64,000 nucleotides of DNA, taken from assembly GCA_963930655.1 (NCBI GenBank), contig OZ005608.1, forward strand, positions 19,369,271-19,433,270, read 5' to 3'. Every line of letters begins with the position of its first letter. The stretch's first letter is position 1. The notes beneath the pieces are model-generated. The model saw only the letters and a program-made list of their open reading frames with translations, searched no databases and was not told where the DNA came from. The stretch is from Myrica gale (Eukaryota > Streptophyta > Magnoliopsida > Fagales > Myricaceae). Shown piece after piece: positions 1 through 11,659 of this stretch. The translations under genes were made by a program, and so were the position numbers.

Positions 1-297
1 GAAAATTCTAACATGGCCAATAATCCGAGGCCAGTTAGAGAGATTGAGGAGCCCATCGAAGAGCGGTACAACCCTAAAAGATTAAATAAGAGAACGCCCT
101 GTCGACCACGAGGATCCCAAGAAGGTCGTCCGCATTGGAGCTGACGCTTCCGGCGAAGTGGGCGATAGCATTCACGACTTCCTAAGAAAGAAGAGGTCGG
201 TGTTCGCTTGGTCACCTTCTGACACGCCCGGTATTGATAAAAAATAATCTTACAACGACTCACTATACGACCGGAGGCTGTCCCCGTAGTTCAAAAG

Positions 298-1840
298 ATG
301 AGGCAGATCTCGGGCGAGAAGGCGCAGGCTGTAAGCGACGAAGTCGACAGGCTCTTGAAGGCAGGATTCATCCGGGAAGTCGCTTACCCACCATGGTTAG
401 CAAACGTCGTTCTCGTCAAAAAGAAGAACGACAAATGGCGAATGTGTGTCGATTACACCAACCTTAACAAGGCATCCACGAAAGATTGCTTCCCCCTGCC
501 AAGAATTGACTCGTTGATAGACTCTTCGACCGGTTACGAAATGGTAAGCTTTCTTGACGCTTTCTCGGGATATAACCAGATAAAAATACATGTCCCCGAT
601 CAGGAGGAAACGTCTTTTGTGACAAACTATGACACCTATTGCTACAATGTTATGCCCTTCGGGTTGAAGAATGCCGGGGCCACTTACCAAAGGTTAGTCA
701 CGAGGATGTTCAAAGATCAGATTGGTAGAAACGTCGAAGTCTATGTCGATGACATCCTCATTAAAAATCGGAAGGCCACTGACCACCTCAGAGACCTGGA
801 AGAAACCGTTGCGACGCTGGAAGAATATGACATGAAGCTTAAACCACTACGTGCATATTCGGGGCTATCCGAAGCATGCAAGCGCCACGGGATCCACGAG
901 AGGTACAACGACCCACGGGGATGGTCGCAGCCCTCAACAGATTCATCTCGAAGGCAAAGGACAAGTGCCTGCCCTTCTTCCGAACCCTTCAAAAGGCGTT
1001 TGAATGGACTGAGGAATGCCAACAAGCCTTCGAGGAGCTCAAAGACTACCTTGCTCGGCCTCCCGTGCTCTATAGTCCTGAACCTGGCACTAAGCTTCAA
1101 CTCTACCTCGCGGTTTCTCCCCACGCCGTAAGTTCAGTCCTGATTGCGGAGGTTGGTGGAACACACGGCCAATTTATTATACAGGTCGGGCGCTCAGAGG
1201 AGCTGAGACTCAATACCAACCAATGGAGAAGCTAGCTTTAGCATTGGTAACCACAGCCAGGCGTCTGCGTCCTTATTTCCAGACTCACCCCATTGTGGTT
1301 GTTACGGATCAACCTCTTAGGAAGATCCTAGAGAAACCCGAAGCCTCTGGTAGGTTAGTCAAGTGGTCAATCGAACTCGGGGAGTTCGACATCGAGTATC
1401 AGCCCCGTACCGCGATCAAAGGCCAGGCTGTTGCTGACTTCGTGGAGGACTTCTCCCCTCGACTTGACGTTCCACCTTGTACTCTCAAGGAATCCCTTTG
1501 GAAAGTCTTTGTAGATGGATCATCCACTCGAACTTCTGGCGGAACAGGAATCGTGATCCTCCTTGATGACGTCTTACAAGTCGAGTTTGGGATCAAGCTC
1601 GACTTCCTTGATACAAACAATGAAGCCGAGTATGAAGCCCTTATCAGCGGACTCATGGTTGCGGAACTATTGAAGGTGCCAGAGGTAACTATCTGCAGCG
1701 ACTCACAGCTCATCGTCGGACAAGTCAACGGGTCTTATGCTGCAAAAGATGATAGGATGCTCCGTTATTCCAACAAAGCCCGCAAAGTCATTGAGAGATT
1801 TGACAACGTCGAAGTTGTACAGGTTCCGCGCTGCAAGACC
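298..1840 (+). mobile_element. RT and RNase H part of the Tat-lineage fossil
   Basis: Reverse transcriptase hallmarks are visible: KWRMCVDYTNLNKA, SFLDAFSGYNQI, MPFGLKNAGATYQR and the catalytic YVDD box. An RNase H domain follows around 1500-1800, with VFVDGSS, NNEAEYEAL and CSDSQLIVGQV. This archaeal-type RNase H after the usual gypsy RNase H is typical of the Tat lineage. The pol reading is not continuous and the part is a fossil. It stops abruptly near 1840, where unrelated DNA begins. Confidence 0.85.
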
Positions 1841-4800
1841 CCAAAGAAACCAGTGTCTACTTCATTACTAGATGAAGGATTCCATGACCTATTTTGTATT
1901 AAAAGAGACCTTGCTTGGCCAAGGCATGATTTAATGTTAAGAAAATGTATATGTAGTTATTTTGAATTTCCAATATGTGATGTTATGATTCAAATGCCTT
2001 GAATGAAATTTAAATTTTATAGTAACCAATTTCATGTTGCTAGATTAATTGTATATTTTTCCTCAATATTCTTGATTTTATTTTGAAGGATTTTCTTATG
2101 GATTATAATATTGGGCTATCAAGGTTTAAATGGTTGGACTTAAAACCTAAAAGAATGGGCTGATAATGGACAGCCCATGCTTGGCCGAAAATTAGGCATG
2201 ATGGGCCTTGAAATTTAATCAAGTGGGCTGCCCAATTACATGTGATGATGGGCCCTTGAAGTTGTGATATTGGGCTGCTATAAGGCTTGGAATATTAGGT
2301 GATTATTGGGCCTTTAAATGTATGCTAATGGGCTGCCAAAAATAATCATGAAAATGTGCTTTAAAGTCATGGTATTGGGCTGCCATGAAGTCCATTATAA
2401 TGGGCCTTTAGAACTATGTTGTTGGGCTTGAGGAATTAGGTTATTGGGCCTTAGCCTTTGGGCTTATGAATTGGATTTAAGATGGTGTTGTTGGGCCTTG
2501 GATTAATGTTGTTGGGCTGCCCCAATGGGTCTTAAAGTTCATGATAATAGATTAGTGGTGCTAATCCTTATTAAGCATGTTAAGTAACTAAGTGATGATG
2601 CATGAACCAAGTTAGTTGGATTTCAACCAAATGAACTAATTGGTGGAACAAGCATTTAAAGAGGAGTTTGAATTGTGTGGTGGGGGGAGGTTCACGTGAA
2701 AGACAAAGAGAGACAAGAGGGGGACAAAGAATGACAAAGCTGAAAAGTGAAAGAAAGTGGAAAAAACACCCCTTGGCCGAATATTATGGCCAAGTGCATA
2801 CCATTTTGTCTTGACTTGTGCCTTACACGCCTCGCACACACTCCTTTACACTTTCATTTTTCATTTTGGTCGTGCAAACCAAGCCAAGAAAGGAGAGAAC
2901 CGAACCAAAAAGAGAGAAGGCAAACCGAAAGAGAGAAAGTGAGAACCAAGAAGGGAAACCGAAGATCTTGAGCCAAAGAGTGAGGTTTTGAGCTTGAATC
3001 AAGGGGAAGCTCGGGTAAGAGGAAGAAAGAGAAGGAAGAAGAAGGAGGAGAAGGAGGTGAAGAAAAAGGAGGAGTTGTGCAAGGAAAAGGAAGGAGAAAA
3101 CAAGTATACAACAAGGTAATATATGGATCTCACTTTTTCCTTGCTGGCCGAACCCTTTATGTAGTTGGATCTTGGATTTTTATGTTGTATTTTGGTTGGA
3201 TTTTGATCATGGTTATGTGTAAGTGTTAGATCTGGCCATGCATGCTTTAGATCTAAGGTTGAATGTTGGAAAAATGTAAGAAATGGACAATGTATGTTAG
3301 TTGAAGTTAGATCTAAACCTATGTTATGTTTTGTTGGATGTAAGTTGGATATTTCCTTAGATCTAGGGTTGTTGATGTGTCTAAAGTGTAGATCTGGTCA
3401 TGTTGGTTATGAATGATGAAGATATGAAGTTGATGCATGCAAGATAGGTTATAAAATGCAAAGGATATGCATGTTGTGATTTTGGTATGAAAAATGTGAT
3501 GTTTTGGTGTTTGGCCGAACCATGTGTACCTTAAATCTTTGAGAATGATTTTATATATGCTTGGATCTGTTGGTTGGCCATATTATGTGTAAGTTTAGTA
3601 ATCTATTGCATGAAAATCAACCATGAAATGTGAAGAATGCATGCAAAGCAAAAGATATTAAGGCTTAGAAGTTAGGGTTATAAGGAATTAGCAAAGCCTT
3701 ATGTTGTAAGTATGTACTAAGGATTTAATTAGAATAAATAAGTCTTGGCCGAAATTTATTAAATACAAGTGAAGTATAATTGTAAAGATTTTATTAAGTA
3801 CATTAAATAATGGGAGACTTGGGTTTAATCCTAAATCTATTAATTGTTGATTAAAACCCTAATCGAGAATATATATATATATAAATATATTGTAATAGAG
3901 TTTAATAATTAAATAACCTAAGTTTAAATATTATTAGTTAAAGAAAGAGTAAATAAAATATTTTAATAATTAAAAAGAATTACAGTGATATATATATTTG
4001 GTTGAGAACCGATTTCAATATACAAATGTTTAATGATTACGTACTATTTCTTAAAGTCTAAGAAATATTTGAATTGCTTGTAGGCGATCTACTTGTATTT
4101 ACACACTACCAAGGAAGACCAAGTGTAAGTGGACAGTAAGTGTTCCTTTTTCAAAACTGGAATGACACACTGCATCGTTTCATGAACAAGCATGAGAGTT
4201 TAATCGAGCATGACACGACATGTGCATTGCATGAATTTTTCAAGAAGAATGTTTATGCAATGATTTTATGGAAAGACTATGAAAAGTTTTATGAAACGAT
4301 AAGTTAAGTTAAGGGGCACTGGTCGGTACCGTACCATCAAGATGGACTCCCATACCGAAGGACGAATGCGAGAAGGATGGGTGAATCACGAGGCTGTGCA
4401 ACCACACTGAAGGACATTGAGAAGGTGTGGGTCTCCAAGGGTCAAGTCTAGCCACTGAAGGACGAATGCGAGAAGGTGCGCTAGCTGACCATATGTAAGG
4501 TCCCCAAGGGAATTCGGGGACGGTTCCAAAGGGAACGCACAACCCTGACTTCAGGGGTTAAATGGAGCGAGCCCACAAGTAAAAGATATGAAATGGTTAT
4601 GAAAAGGCCAAGAGTGGCACAAGTATGAATAAGTAATTTTCAAGGGTCTGGGGCCAAATTTAAGCAAGAGCATATGCATATCCATGACATGCATGTGCAT
4701 CACTTATCAAGTTCTTTCTTTCATGATTAAGCAAGCATAAGTCAAGAGCATGTTCAAATTTATGTCTTTCCCTTACTGAGTCTTTTTGACTCAAGTTTTT

Positions 4801-5040
4801 AAAATTGTGTCATTCCAAATGCCTCAGGTGAAGAGAGTCAGGAGGACTACCTGACATAAGAGCACAAGAATTATGTTCAAAATTTTGATGATAGTGGCTT
4901 GACCGTCACTAGTTGGCTTTTAATATGTTATATATGTTTTGTATGAAAAAAATTAATGAGAACCTTGATTATGTATGATTTAGCTCGAATCCCTTGCGAT
5001 CATGTATGTTTCCGCCTTAAGCACATAAGTATGTAAGTAA
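1840..5040 (+). mobile_element. LTR-like insertion inside the Tat fossil
   Basis: This roughly 3.2-kb non-coding AT-rich block separates RNase H (left) from mid-integrase (right). Near 4770-4870 it has a motif set common near the 3' end of plant gypsy LTRs (TTACTGAG, TTTTTGACTCA and a CAGG-type end region). No internal coding domain is seen, so a solo or partial LTR is the best reading. Exact ends and a target duplication could not be seen, and host sequence is missing at the junction, so insertion was accompanied or followed by deletion. Two near-copies of an AAGGACGAATGCGAGAAGG motif lie at 4358-4480. Confidence 0.5.
2110..2520 (+). repeat. Cluster of TGGGCY motifs in the LTR-like insertion
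   Basis: About sixteen TGGGCC/TGGGCT hexamers (nearly all on the plus strand) occur in roughly 410 bases, spaced about 20-35 bases apart in degenerate contexts such as TTGGGCTGCC and ATGGGCCTT. The spacing and flanks suggest an old degenerate tandem repeat. TGGGCY is the plant site II element bound by TCP factors, so a regulatory role is conceivable but not shown. Confidence 0.6.
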
Positions 5041-5803
5041 GTGGGTGGAAGCTCAACCACTAGCCAAGATTACTGAGAGTAATGTCAGAGACTTCATTTG
5101 GAAGTCGGTCGTATGCAGGTTCGGGATCCCGAGGACACTGATTACGGATAACGGGACTCAGTTCAACAACTCGAAGTTTAAGGAGTTCTGCCAATAGCTG
5201 GAGATCAACCTTCATTTCTCGTCCCCATACCACCCTCAGGAAAACGGACAAGTCGAGGTCACCAATCGATCACTCTTGAAGATCCTGAAGACTAAGCTCA
5301 AGGAGAAGAAAGGCTCGTGGGACGAGGAGCTCCCCAATATCCTATGGGCGTACAAAACAACTATCAGGACCCCTACCGGTGAGACACCTTTCTTGCTTAC
5401 CTACGGGACGAAAGCCGTTATCCCAGCAGAAATCGTCGTTCCCAACCATCGCATTGCCGAGATCTCCCTCAAAGACAATGCGGAAGACCTAAGAATCAAC
5501 CTCTACCTACTGGAGGAAACGAGGGATGTCGCCGAAGAAAGGATGAGAGCGTACAGGAGGCAGATCGCGAAATACTACAATGCACATGTGGTAAAACGAG
5601 CATTCGAGGTTGAGGACCTCGTGCTTAAGAGGATCTTCCCTGGTATGCGTGACCCCCGGGAGGGAAAGCTATATGCCAATTGGGAAGGGTCATATCACGT
5701 CCTAAGTTTCAAAAGATCTGGAACCTACTACCTTGAAGATATGCATGGCGAGAAGCTCCGTCACCCATGGAATGCGGGGCACCTGCGCAGGTTCTATGTT
5801 TAA
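5041..5803 (+). mobile_element. Integrase C-terminal half of the Tat-lineage fossil
   Basis: The translation begins WVEAQPLAKITES, then shows CRFGIPRTLITDNGTQF and FSSPYHPQENGQVEVTNRS, the D and E parts of the integrase catalytic core. It continues through the GETPFLLTYGTKAVIPAEI block to a C-terminal domain ending LRRFYV. There is no chromodomain, consistent with Tat. The N-terminal zinc-binding part is absent. Fossil, broken. Confidence 0.85.
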
Positions 5804-5924
5804 ATGTTTTAAAGTTATTAATGTTTTTACTTAAGTTATTGCTTTATCCATTACATTTCCTTGCACTTTGCAATATGTGATATTTAATGAAGTTCTGTTG
5901 TTGAAGTCTCCGTGATCTTAGCCT

Positions 5925-6330
5925 CATCAAAGTCGATAAAACGAATGACTCTGTGGAATCATTGAAGTCTTGCCTTACCAGATATCGTATTGGTAGTTTA
6001 TTCTCACTTTGTTCATTTATGCACCGCGAAGTCGATGAAACGGATTGCGTGCGTGACGTTAGCCACTCACCATCGAAATCTACGCGTCGCAATGAAAGTC
6101 AATGAAACGGCTGGTATGTATGGGATCGCCTCCCATCTTATCCTGCTATGCGTTGCATAATACCGACGAGACGGACGGCATTGGCCAGCTATGCCATATC
6201 GATCTATGCGTTGCACTCAAAGTCGATGAAACGAATGACATGCGTCAAGGATTGCTTCCCACCATGTCCATCTAAGCGTCGCAAAGGCGATGAAATGGAT
6301 GACATTTCCATGTTAATCTACGCGTCGCAA
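5925..6330 (+). repeat. Degenerate tandem repeat 3' of integrase
   Basis: About six diverged copies of a unit around 50-100 bases long, each with a core like AAGTCGATGAAACGAATGAC and a second core like CTACGCGTCGCAA (cores near 5933, 6032, 6089, 6164, 6211, 6283). It lies between the integrase stop and the end of the antisense ORF region. Tat-lineage elements are known to carry variable tandem repeats here. Confidence 0.65.
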
Positions 6331-9225
6331 CAAGTCAGCAGAAAAAACGACCAACGCGGTATTAGCTCCCCGCTTTGTCAAGTATCTCGCTGTAAATGAA
6401 TTCGAGAGAGCGCATGACTCTGTCTGCACCACCTCGAGAAAAGTAAGCCTACGCACGACTGCATCTGCGTAACTTATTTCATTTTCTCTAAGACGAATTC
6501 GAGACAATGCACGACCCAGTTTGAGAGCCTTCGAGAAAAATAAGGCTATGTACTCCTTATTTTCAGCCTCGGGGTCGTCCTCATCCCCTAAAACCTCAGT
6601 CTCGCCCTCATTCTCATCTTCGACCTCGATAACTTCCTTGGCTTCGCCTTGGGTTTCAGCCGCGCTTGTGAAGGCATCAGTGGCTTGAAGGTCGAGAACC
6701 TTCTCCATCGCCGCCCTATTCTGACCTGTCTAGTGCGACGAAACACCGGCCGTGGGGATGGATGACACTATAGCCAGTGCTCCACTAACGGTCTCCGCTG
6801 CAGAGGATGTAACCTTTTGCCTCAGGAGGTCGCGTTCCTCTTTTCTCTTTCTCTCCCTCTCCATCTTTTTCGCCCTTGATATTAGCTTAGCCGCTGCAGC
6901 TAACATTGCCAAAAAACAAAATGGGCAAATTGTTAAGGGCGACCTAGCTACCAAGTAATATAGGAAATGTTAAGGATATAGGTAACCTTCAAGAGCTTCA
7001 CGGGTGGGCGTAGTGACATTGACGAGATCCTCCGACGTGGATACTTCCTCGCTCCCACTCTCCGTCCATCGGTTGGTCTCCCCATCCCCGAGATCGATAA
7101 CATCCGTCCTAACCACCCTCCTCCTCTTTTTCGGAGCCGAAAGGCTCTTAGTCCTTGGACGTTTAGAGCCGGTTCGCCCCAGTGCGGCTCCGTCATACCT
7201 TTCTCGATGGTGATCTCCGGAGGCATCTTCTCAACCCTCTCTGGGGCAAGCTTGGCATGTTTGAAAGGATCTCCAGTGATGACGTGGGCGGCAAAAGCCA
7301 TGCGTGGCAGGATAGGTGCCGAGATGAGGCGCCAAGGACACACATGGGCACTCATGACACGTCCACAGCGCGCGCAGTGACAACACCGCAGCCATGCCAT
7401 GGCACCAGCGAGCGCGCCCAAGCTAGACGCCCCAGGGCCCCTGACAAGGCATGACGCCTCACCAACACCCACGCCTGGCATGCCAGCCAGCCGGCCACAG
7501 ACATGCCATGACAGCACATGGCCTTGTCCATGGCACGGCGCCACAGCAAGTCCTTGGCCACCAGCCAAGCCATGCAACCACAGCAGGCCAGCAGACAAAG
7601 GGATGCCATGACACAGGATGGCCACCACCGGCAGCCACCACCATTGGCGGAGCACCACCACCCCTACCGGTGCTAGGTGGGGAATGGAAGAGGATGGGCC
7701 AGGGACCCGGAGGAGCATCACCACCCATGGTGGTGCAAGCGGTGGCGGCGCCACCATGGACGGCGGCGGACGACGGCGAGATCCCAACGATCAGGGAGGT
7801 ATCTTAGAGATTATTTTCCTTTTTATGTTATGATTGAATATATCATATCTTCTAGATTTAGGGATCCTGTCCTAAACTCTAGAAGATTCCTTTCCTTTAT
7901 GTTCTTGTTATATTAGGCACGTAATATCAAATTTGCTTGATTCAAGGGATTTGATTTAGATTGATGTCTACATAAACACCCTTAGGTGCATTAGAGTGGG
8001 TCATTCAGAGAAGAATAGAGTCTTGGAGAGCCAGAGAGCTTTTGGGGTGAGATTTGGCCAAGCATAGACACGTGTATGCTAAGTCGGTTTCAAGGCTAAT
8101 AACCTTGTTACTTGGGATTCATTCTAGGCTAATAACCTAGTTTGGGTACCCGTTCTTGGGCTAATTAATCCTTAATCGGGATTATTCTTGTATCTTGTGG
8201 TCTTTAGGCTAATTAACCATTGACCACGTTCTTCGTTCTTATCAATAAACATCTCGAGTGTTCTCCATTTTGAGTGTTTGATCCTATATAAACAGCTCGT
8301 GTGTTACAGATAATGATTTAGGAGGATCGACTGGGGTGATTGTGTTCGAATCACTTGGTAGGGATTGACGTTGTTATGGTGGCCTAGACCGGGGTCCCTA
8401 ACAATGTTGCCCAAAGCGTCGTTCAATCACTACGTCATCGATGAAGAGAGCCCAGTGATGAGACTTCTTCTGACTTAGAATGTGTCGAATCCTCTCCTTT
8501 TGGCCCGAATCGGGATTGTTGTCGACTGTAGGCCCTATCAAGCTCGCGGCCTGGTGCCCGAACTCCTTTTGCAGCGGGATGTCGTTCTCGTAGATGGCGA
8601 ACTCAACATGAGTCCATAAAGGAATAAATACTCCTTATGCCACCCACCATTACTTGTCGAGAGACCCGTGATAAGAGCGAAGTTCAGCTTTCTCATGACC
8701 CCTTTTTCCTTGATGCTGGGACTGAAAGTCCACATGTCAGGGCCCACCTTGCATACACCATAGAAAGCGAGAAACTCGTAAGGCTCGATGTTTACTTTGT
8801 GCTCCTGTAGCCACAGAATGTCACTCGAAAATAAAACCTCCCAAGTATTGGGGAGGAGCTGAATAGGCGAAATCCTCAATGTCTGAAGGATCCTTTTTAT
8901 GGGCTTGGGAATGGGAAACCTGAGCCCGTAATAAAAGCTCTTGGCGAAGACGCCTATCTCACGACCGTGGTCCCGATCCGAGTTCGGCTTCTCGTTTATA
9001 CTGGGAATACGAGCAGTAGTTGCATCAAGGAAAAAGGGGTCATTTAGGAGGGAAGTATTTCGACTCACGAAATTTCTCGATAGCGTTCTTTGTTATGGTG
9101 GATGGCTCCCAACTCGCCATCGACCTAATAAAATGCTTATAAGGAGCGTTGGTCTCTCCCATGATCTCGTCATCTTGAAGAACCGCGGCGGCCTTCGGAT
9201 TCTTTCGGGGGTTATTCTTAACCAT
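6313..9225 (-). mobile_element. Antisense ORF region of the Tat fossil (putative gypsy-type transposon protein)
   Basis: Minus-strand coding remains run from about 9225 down to 6313, interrupted by an LTR-like insertion (about 7330-8403). The 5' part includes FYYGLRFPIPKPIKRILQ and ISPIQLLPNTWEVLF, matching the 'putative gypsy type transposon' domain found in antisense ORFs of Tat elements. The 3' part has a charged coiled-coil-like stretch (around 6850) and an acidic region (around 6570-6660). Fossil, broken. Confidence 0.65.
7330..8403 (+). mobile_element. LTR-like insertion in the antisense ORF region
   Basis: A 1.1-kb block interrupts the antisense ORF. Its left part (7330-7800) is GC-rich with many GCCATG and CCACCA repeats. 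The right part has a TATATAAACA box near 8285 and ends in GGTCCCTAACA at 8403, a usual LTR terminus (CA end). The long ORFs across the GC-rich part are low-complexity shadows. The left end and target duplication were not resolved; a solo LTR is inferred. Confidence 0.45.
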
Positions 9226-9642
9226 CCCGATACCAAACTTCGGTAATGACGTCGGCTGGATAAGGAAGAAGGAAAGAATGAATCAGGGAAAGAATTAGAG
9301 ATAAGAAGGAGGTCTGTGAGTAAAGATGCAAGAGCAAACCTTAGCCTGACGAGATACTTAAGGGCTACGGTAAGGAGTGTTCAGCACGGCTCAGACCTAG
9401 GACTGCTTTCTGCGGGATTTAAGATTTGGATAAATGACGTGTCACGCTCTATTAAGTTATTAAACTTAACCCGGCGGTGGTCGCGTGTCGCGAGAGTCAT
9501 TGAAACAGTAAGTGTATCTGGTCAGCATCGAGAACCACAGAGCCTTTTTATAGGGAATGTACAGCCACCAGGGTTCAAAACGACTCGCCTAAAAGAAGCA
9601 AAAGGTATGGAATTCGAACGGAATCCCTCAAATAGACACTCA

Positions 9643-10407
9643 ACTATAAATATCACCTCCTTCCTCAGAATCATGCACCTTGAAAACCCTGAGCCTCCTA
9701 AACCCTCATCCCTGCGACCAGAACCATCAATGGCTTTCCCATTGTTTAACAAACTCCCCCTCGAACTACAAATTGAGGTTCTGAAGAAAGCCACCGCCAT
9801 CGACTACGAATTATGGCTCGACATTGGGAGAACATCGAGAACCATGAAGGAAATGGTGCTGGACCAAGAGGTCGTAAAAAACCTAAGGTATTGCGAGGGA
9901 CTGTTGTGGACAGTGCCCATTGAAGACAACCACAGGCTCCTAAACAAGTGCTATGGAGCCGGAAACCCGTAAGCCCAGATCTGCTACGGAGGGACCTTCG
10001 ACGAAGGTAGGAAGACCTTCGTAAGTCAGGGACCTCTGGCTTCATACCGGCCAAATACGTACGACTGTTGGCCGCAACAACGTTAGGGAAGAACCCGAAC
10101 CTTGAAAGGAGCAAGGCACTCCTCTCCTTCAAGAAGGAAGTCAGGCAGGAGGAAATGGCGACCCTCCGGTACTACGTCCACAGATGGTCGGGGCAGCACC
10201 AGCTATGGGGGGACATCGAATACGAATATGCCCCGCCTCTTTTTTGCCCGAAGCTCCTGGTATGTATGTACCCGACGCCAGAAGAGGGGCAATGACATTC
10301 GGAGAAGCAGAATGGCAGACCTTCGACCAGTACCTCTGTGAGCTCTGCAACATCAACAAGGAACTCGAGTTCACTCGAGTAGAGTTAGAAAGAGTCGAAG
10401 TCTTCTA
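9643..10407 (+). pseudogene. Degraded F-box-like gene (At2g35280-like type)
   Basis: A TATA box (CTATAAATA, 9643-9651) stands about 30-80 bases before candidate starts at 9674 and 9730. The protein from 9730 begins MAFPLFNKLPLELQIEVLKK, an F-box-like N-terminus. It is followed by an SEL1-repeat-like region and a stretch resembling the C-terminus of the plant F-box family typified by At2g35280 (KYVRLLAATTLGKNPNLERS, then a region with an LCELC motif). The frame does not stay open, so this copy looks non-functional. It lies head-to-head with the start of the retroelement antisense ORF. The family call rests on memory of the fold pattern, not a search. Confidence 0.5.
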
Positions 10408-11233
10408 GAGGCTTAGGTTTATGTTTCATTAAGAAACTATGTAAACATACCTAGTTTAAATCTTAACAAAGTTTGAGTATTTTGAAATCCAAAGAAATCC
10501 TTATTTCTCAGGCTTAAACTGATTACGAAATCATCGCGAAAATTCGAACACAACGTTTCTAAGGTCACGTCCGAAAATCTGAACTCATACAAACGGTATC
10601 AAACAGAGAATGCTTTACCATTTGAATTCATTCGAAGATATTCAACCGTCTACGCTGCCAAATGTTGCAATGCCTAAGAATAGTATCGACCAGCTTTATT
10701 TATAAGCGTTGGAACGGTTTAGAACGGCATCGAAAAGACTTGAAAATAAGTGTTTCAAAAGCGTAAAACGGTACCTAAAGCTGTGCCATGGACTATTGGA
10801 TAACATTTTATTATAATCGAACGATTCTAAAAGTTCTTAATTTCCATTAGGATAGTGACACATTAGAAAACAATACCATCTGGCACTTTCGAACAGTGCT
10901 AGCGTGCAATAACGTTCGAACGGAGATATTTGGAAAGGAATCCATTTTAGGTGATACTCTTACACACATTTAGTGACGGACATGTCCAAAAATTCTTTCT
11001 TCAGAGGGTTACTGGAACAGACTTCAAGACGGACCAAAGCCGTCCCACAAGATTTTTTGGGATGGAATCCATATTTTTTCAAACAGATAAAAACTTATGG
11101 GTTTTGTAATGAGTAAGGGATATTATGTTAACGCTTAATTAGATATAGTTGACAGTTGACACCTCTGGCTGTCCTCTCTTACCAATTTTTCTTAGAAAAA
11201 ACAAAAGGAAAAAGTCATAATTAGTCCCACATG
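10408..11233. other. Non-coding stretch, nothing recognised
   Basis: After the F-box-like remnant there is AT-rich sequence with no credible ORF. A TTATTTATAAG box near 10700 could be a TATA element of an LTR, but no LTR ends were seen. Confidence 0.4.
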
Positions 11234-11659
11234 TATAGGGCAGAATCTTTTCCATACCCGCTATTATCAAAGCGATAATTTGAACCCTTTATGTTTTGAA
11301 AGTCATCAATGTACGGCCTCCGTTCAAATCAAGTGTTAAGTCAGCCGAAAAAACAAGTAAAATGATCAAAATTACATTCCAAGACAAAATTATTAAAAAT
11401 ATTTTAAAAATTCATAAAAATATGAAAATAATATTTTTCAAAAAAGTAATATTTTTAAATAATTCAATAATCTATTTTTATTTTTTTTATTTATTTATTC
11501 AAATTTTATCCTGGGGGCATTTTCGGTAATTTTGCATACTTTTCCGTCTGAATTAACACCTAATTTGGACAGGGCGTACATTAATGATGATTTTCAAAAT
11601 ATAAAGAGCTCAAATTGTCGTTTTAATAATAGCGAGTACGAAATTGATTGCACCCTATA
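11234..11659. mobile_element. Long-TIR MITE, copy 1
   Basis: About 426 bases, non-coding. The left arm (11234-11345, TATAGGGCAGAATC...) and the right arm (11548-11659) are diverged inverted repeats of about 110 bases. Shared blocks include CGCTATTAT, TTATG/ATTTTGAAA and AATGTACG. The centre is very AT-rich. The long arms fit a Mutator-like MITE; the flanking duplication is not clear. Confidence 0.75.

Larger units (their letters stand above)
1..9230 (+). mobile_element. Ty3/gypsy Tat-lineage LTR retroelement fossil (clipped at left edge)
   Basis: Pol fragments in order (reverse transcriptase, RNase H, integrase end), a tandem-repeat stretch and a long antisense ORF region together match the Tat (Ogre/Retand-like) lineage, which is known for an extra ORF between integrase and the 3' LTR. 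The part before RT (gag, protease, 5' LTR) lies outside the window. The 3' LTR is not clearly defined. Two LTR-like insertions (about 1840-5040 and 7330-8403) split it, and the segment between RNase H and mid-integrase is absent. It is broken, with several breaks, and looks old. Right boundary approximate. Confidence 0.85.

Noticed and set aside
741-1124. Minus-strand ORF of 127 codons opposite the reverse transcriptase
   Set aside because: It is the mirror of the RT coding strand and shows no domain of its own.
6948-7787. 279-codon minus-strand ORF rich in Trp, Gly, Ala and Cys
   Set aside because: It runs from the GC-rich part of an LTR-like insertion into the antisense ORF of the fossil. 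The composition is low-complexity, and overlapping open frames exist in all directions, as expected from GC-rich repeats.
7004-7833. Several plus-strand ORFs rich in Pro, Ala, His and Thr
   Set aside because: Low-complexity reading of CCACCA and GCCATG repeats in an LTR-like insertion.
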